Of a stretch of 64,000 bases of DNA, positions 62,221-64,000 are shown in pieces. The DNA comes from Trichosphaerium sp. ATCC 40318 (Eukaryota > Discosea > Flabellinia > Trichosidae): the NCBI GenBank assembly GCA_038496445.1, contig JALMLS010000423.1:62001-126000 (forward strand), given 5' to 3'. Position 1 is the first letter of the stretch. The number at the start of each line of letters is the position of its first letter. Position numbers and translations under genes: made by a program. The notes beneath the pieces were generated by a model that saw only the letters and a program-made list of their open reading frames with translations, was not told the origin of the DNA and made no database searches.

Positions 62221-63921
62221 GCGTCTCAGATATCTATCTTCCAGTATGTAAAGACTTTCTTGTAATTGTTGGGTCGGTGAGCCGTCCGTAATATCAATTG
62301 AATGTACTCCAGAGAGTGCTTTTAACCCTTCATCTGTTATACTGCAACCTGCAAGATTAATCGAATGTACTCCAGCAAGTGCTTTTAACCCTTCATCTGT
62401 GATACTGCGACACCTTCTAAGATTAATTGTATGTACTCCAGCAAGTGCTTTTAACCCTTCATCTGTTATACTGCAACCCGCAAGATTAATTGAATGTACT
62501 CCAGCAAGTGCTTTTAACCCTTCATCTGTTATATGGCAATCTGCAAGATTAATTGTATGTACTCCAGAGAGTGCTTTTAACCCTTCATCTGTGATACTGC
62601 GACACCTTCTAAGATTAATTGTATGTACTCCAGCAAGTGCTTTTAACCCTTCATCTGTTATATGGCAATCTGCAATATTAATTGTATGTACTCCAGCAAG
62701 TGCTTTTAACCCTTCATCTGTTATACTGCAACCTGCAATATTAATTGTATGTACTCCAGCAAGTGCTTTTAACCCTTCATCTGTTATACTGCAATCTGCA
62801 AGATTAATTGTATGTACTCCAGCAAGTGCTTTTAACCCTTCATCTGTTATACTGCAACCTGCAATATTAATTGTATGTACTCCAGCAAGTGCCTTGATAC
62901 CTTCATCTGTTATTAGCCAACACCATGTAATATCAATTGAATGTACTCCAGAGAGTGCTTTTAACCCTTCATCTGTTATACTGCGACACCTTCTAAGATT
63001 AATTGTATGTACTCCAGCAAGTGCTTTTAACCCTTCATCTGTTATACTGCAACCTGCAATATTAATTGTATGTACTCCAGAGAGTGCTTTTAACCCTTCA
63101 TCTGTTATACTGCAATCTGCAATATTAATTGTATGTACTCCAGAGAGTGCTTTTAACCCTTCATCTGTTATTAGGCAACACCATGTAATATTAATTGAAT
63201 GTACTCCAGAGAGTGCTTTTAACCCTTCATCTGTTATACGGCAATCTGCAATATTAATTGTATGTACTCCAGCAAGTGCCTTGATACCTTCATCTGTTAT
63301 ACTGTGACATTTACTAATAGTAATTGTGTGTATGCCAGTAAATGACTTGAGGCCTTCATTTGTTATATTGGTTTCAATGAGCTCAATTTCAGTCACTCCA
63401 GTAAATGCTCTGGCAACCACATCAGAAATGGAGGTTCCAAAAAGTTTGATTCTTGAGTGTCGGAGAGTACTTGAATATTGTATAGCCACTAGAGCTTGAG
63501 AGGGTCTTGAAATACAAACACTATCATATCCGATAATGTCGTGAATGATAGAAGCAAGGCGATGACATGTCTGGCATGCTGCAATCCTTGCTTTCGTCGT
63601 TTTGAGCAAAATATATGCTAAAATCTCAGTCGGGAGGTCTAAAAGGTCACTTGTTTGGCAAGGCATAATCCTTGGTTTCGTCGTTTTAAGCAAAATATAT
63701 GCTAAAATCTCAGTCGGGAGGTCTAAAAGGTCACTTGTTTGGCAAGGCATAATCCTTGGTTTCATCGTTTTAAGCAAATTATATGCTAAAACCTCAGTCA
63801 GGAGGTCTAGGCCACGTGTTTGCCAAGGCGTAATCCTTGCTATCGTTTTTTGACAAATATGCGCTAAAATATCTATCAGGAGTCCTAAAAAGCTTTTCTT
63901 AACACTACAGTGAGTTAGCAT
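62209..63921 (-). CDS. F-box/LRR protein with 17 near-identical LRRs (copy F)
   Basis: Single uninterrupted frame; the first ATG is at 63921 (MLTHCSVKKSFLGLL). The N-terminal quarter carries four tandem F-box-like segments (LLDLPTEILAYILLKTTK with variants). The last one continues into a full F-box (ARIAACQTCHRLASIIHDI). A linker (ISRPSQALVAIQYSS, IKLFGTSISDVVARAFTG) precedes about 17 LRRs of 21-23 residues, consensus SITDEGLKALAGVHTINLAGC. It ends LYILEDRYLRRHSM, TAG at 62211-62209. The LRRs should form a curved solenoid that presents a substrate to an SCF ligase. The repeats are almost identical at DNA level, so the array expanded recently. ALAGVHTINL-type LRRs relate it to copies A and B, but its head differs from theirs. 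Confidence 0.88.
   Translation of the reverse strand: MLTHCSVKKSFLGLLIDILAHICQKTIARITPWQTRGLDLLTEVLAYNLLKTMKPRIMPCQTSDLLDLPTEILAYILLKTTKPRIMPCQTSDLLDLPTEILAYILLKTTKARIAACQTCHRLASIIHDIIGYDSVCISRPSQALVAIQYSSTLRHSRIKLFGTSISDVVARAFTGVTEIELIETNITNEGLKSFTGIHTITISKCHSITDEGIKALAGVHTINIADCRITDEGLKALSGVHSINITWCCLITDEGLKALSGVHTINIADCSITDEGLKALSGVHTINIAGCSITDEGLKALAGVHTINLRRCRSITDEGLKALSGVHSIDITWCWLITDEGIKALAGVHTINIAGCSITDEGLKALAGVHTINLADCSITDEGLKALAGVHTINIAGCSITDEGLKALAGVHTINIADCHITDEGLKALAGVHTINLRRCRSITDEGLKALSGVHTINLADCHITDEGLKALAGVHSINLAGCSITDEGLKALAGVHTINLRRCRSITDEGLKALAGVHSINLAGCSITDEGLKALSGVHSIDITDGSPTQQLQESLYILEDRYLRRHSM
62285..63375 (-). repeat. Tandem LRR-coding array, 63- and 69-bp units
   Basis: About 17 head-to-tail units contain the plus-strand words gcttttaacccttcatctgt and attgtatgtactccagc. 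Units encode 21 or 23 residues depending on whether the inter-unit segment is AGC/ADC or RRCR/TWC-type. The RRCR- and TWC-containing units recur at intervals, so multi-unit blocks were copied as well as single units. Confidence 0.92.
63600..63900 (-). repeat. 84-bp tandem repeat of F-box-coding sequence
   Basis: Plus-strand units start at 63600, 63684 and 63768, with a partial fourth near 63845. Each contains caaaatatatgctaaaatct or a close variant followed by cagtcgggaggtctaaaagg. Units 1 and 2 are nearly identical. Each encodes one LLDLPTEILAYILLKTTKP-type segment of 28 residues, the first part of an F-box. Confidence 0.92.
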
Positions 63922-64000
63922 GCGCAAATAGACCTATTTTAAACATACGTTTGCTTTTTTGTGGTTAACCAGGATGGCACCTTCCTTTTTAACATCACGT

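Noticed and set aside
62399-63307. 302-codon open frame on the plus strand across the LRR array
   Set aside because: It is antisense to copy F. The repeat units are multiples of three and lack stops in this frame, so a long shadow frame is expected. Its product is a low-complexity repeat (IVCTPASAFNPSSVI) with no domain.
62285-63375. Regular array considered as a CRISPR-like or satellite repeat
   Set aside because: Units code for LRRs in one open frame with an F-box head, and there are no unique spacers.

Overview
This is nuclear DNA from a gene-dense, AT-rich unicellular eukaryote. Almost every gene is cut by many short introns, roughly 30-100 nt, with a strong 5' splice consensus GTACGT / GTRCGT, a T-rich stretch and TAG/AAG at the 3' end. 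TAA, TAG and TGA all end genes, so the code looks standard. Poly(A) signals lie very close to stop codons. The gene set (DH-PH-tyrosine-kinase-like, CH/SH3/PH and RhoGAP cytoskeletal proteins, F-box/MORN-like and F-box/LRR families, MACPF, saposin-like, immunity-related GTPase, GH44 glucanase, PEX11, PRMT3) suggests a free-living amoeboid or amoeboflagellate protist such as a heterolobosean or amoebozoan. The exact lineage cannot be settled from the sequence alone.

Layout. 1-3707 (-): ankyrin/kelch/SPRY protein, cut by the left edge. 3788-4651 (+): mitochondrial single-strand DNA-binding protein, divergent with only 80 bp between start codons. 4846-5805 (-): unnamed repeat protein. 6134-9942 (+): DH-PH-protein kinase. 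10942-14239 (+): membrane-anchored MACPF protein with an acidic 13-residue repeat. 14579-16194 (+): F-box/LRR protein. 16426-22362 (-): NHL-repeat ectodomain fused to an OSCA/TMEM63-type channel. 23977-25322 (-): broken F-box/MORN-like copy. 25657-26764 (-): PEX11. 28056-31305 (+): secreted mucin-like protein with Cys-substituted beta-roll-like repeats. 31616-34272 (+): PRMT3-like methyltransferase. 34873-36423 (+): IRG-like GTPase. 36788-37546 (+): saposin-like secreted protein.

38011-43406 (-) holds an intact F-box/MORN-like gene, two LRR paralogues (one without its F-box) and a decayed LRR copy. 43421-47128 (+): GH44 glucanase. 47503-48740 (+): second broken MORN-like copy. 49153-53069 (-): talin/kindlin-like F0-F1 module + PH + RhoGAP + coiled coil. 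53487-61740 (+): very long CH-CH / coiled-coil / SH3x3 / PH protein with a tRNA-Ile(AAT) inside one intron. 61800-62220 (+): LRR pseudogene fragment. 62209-63921 (-): F-box/LRR gene with about 17 nearly identical LRRs and a tandemly copied F-box segment.

Three themes stand out. Rho/actin signalling: RhoGEF-kinase, RhoGAP and CH/SH3/PH scaffold, the last two sharing one divergent promoter. Cell-surface and defence-type effectors: MACPF, saposin-like, IRG. Actively duplicating and decaying F-box + repeat families: three MORN-like copies and six LRR copies or fragments. Exon models were made by eye from splice signals and reading frames, so gene ends are generally firmer than internal boundaries.
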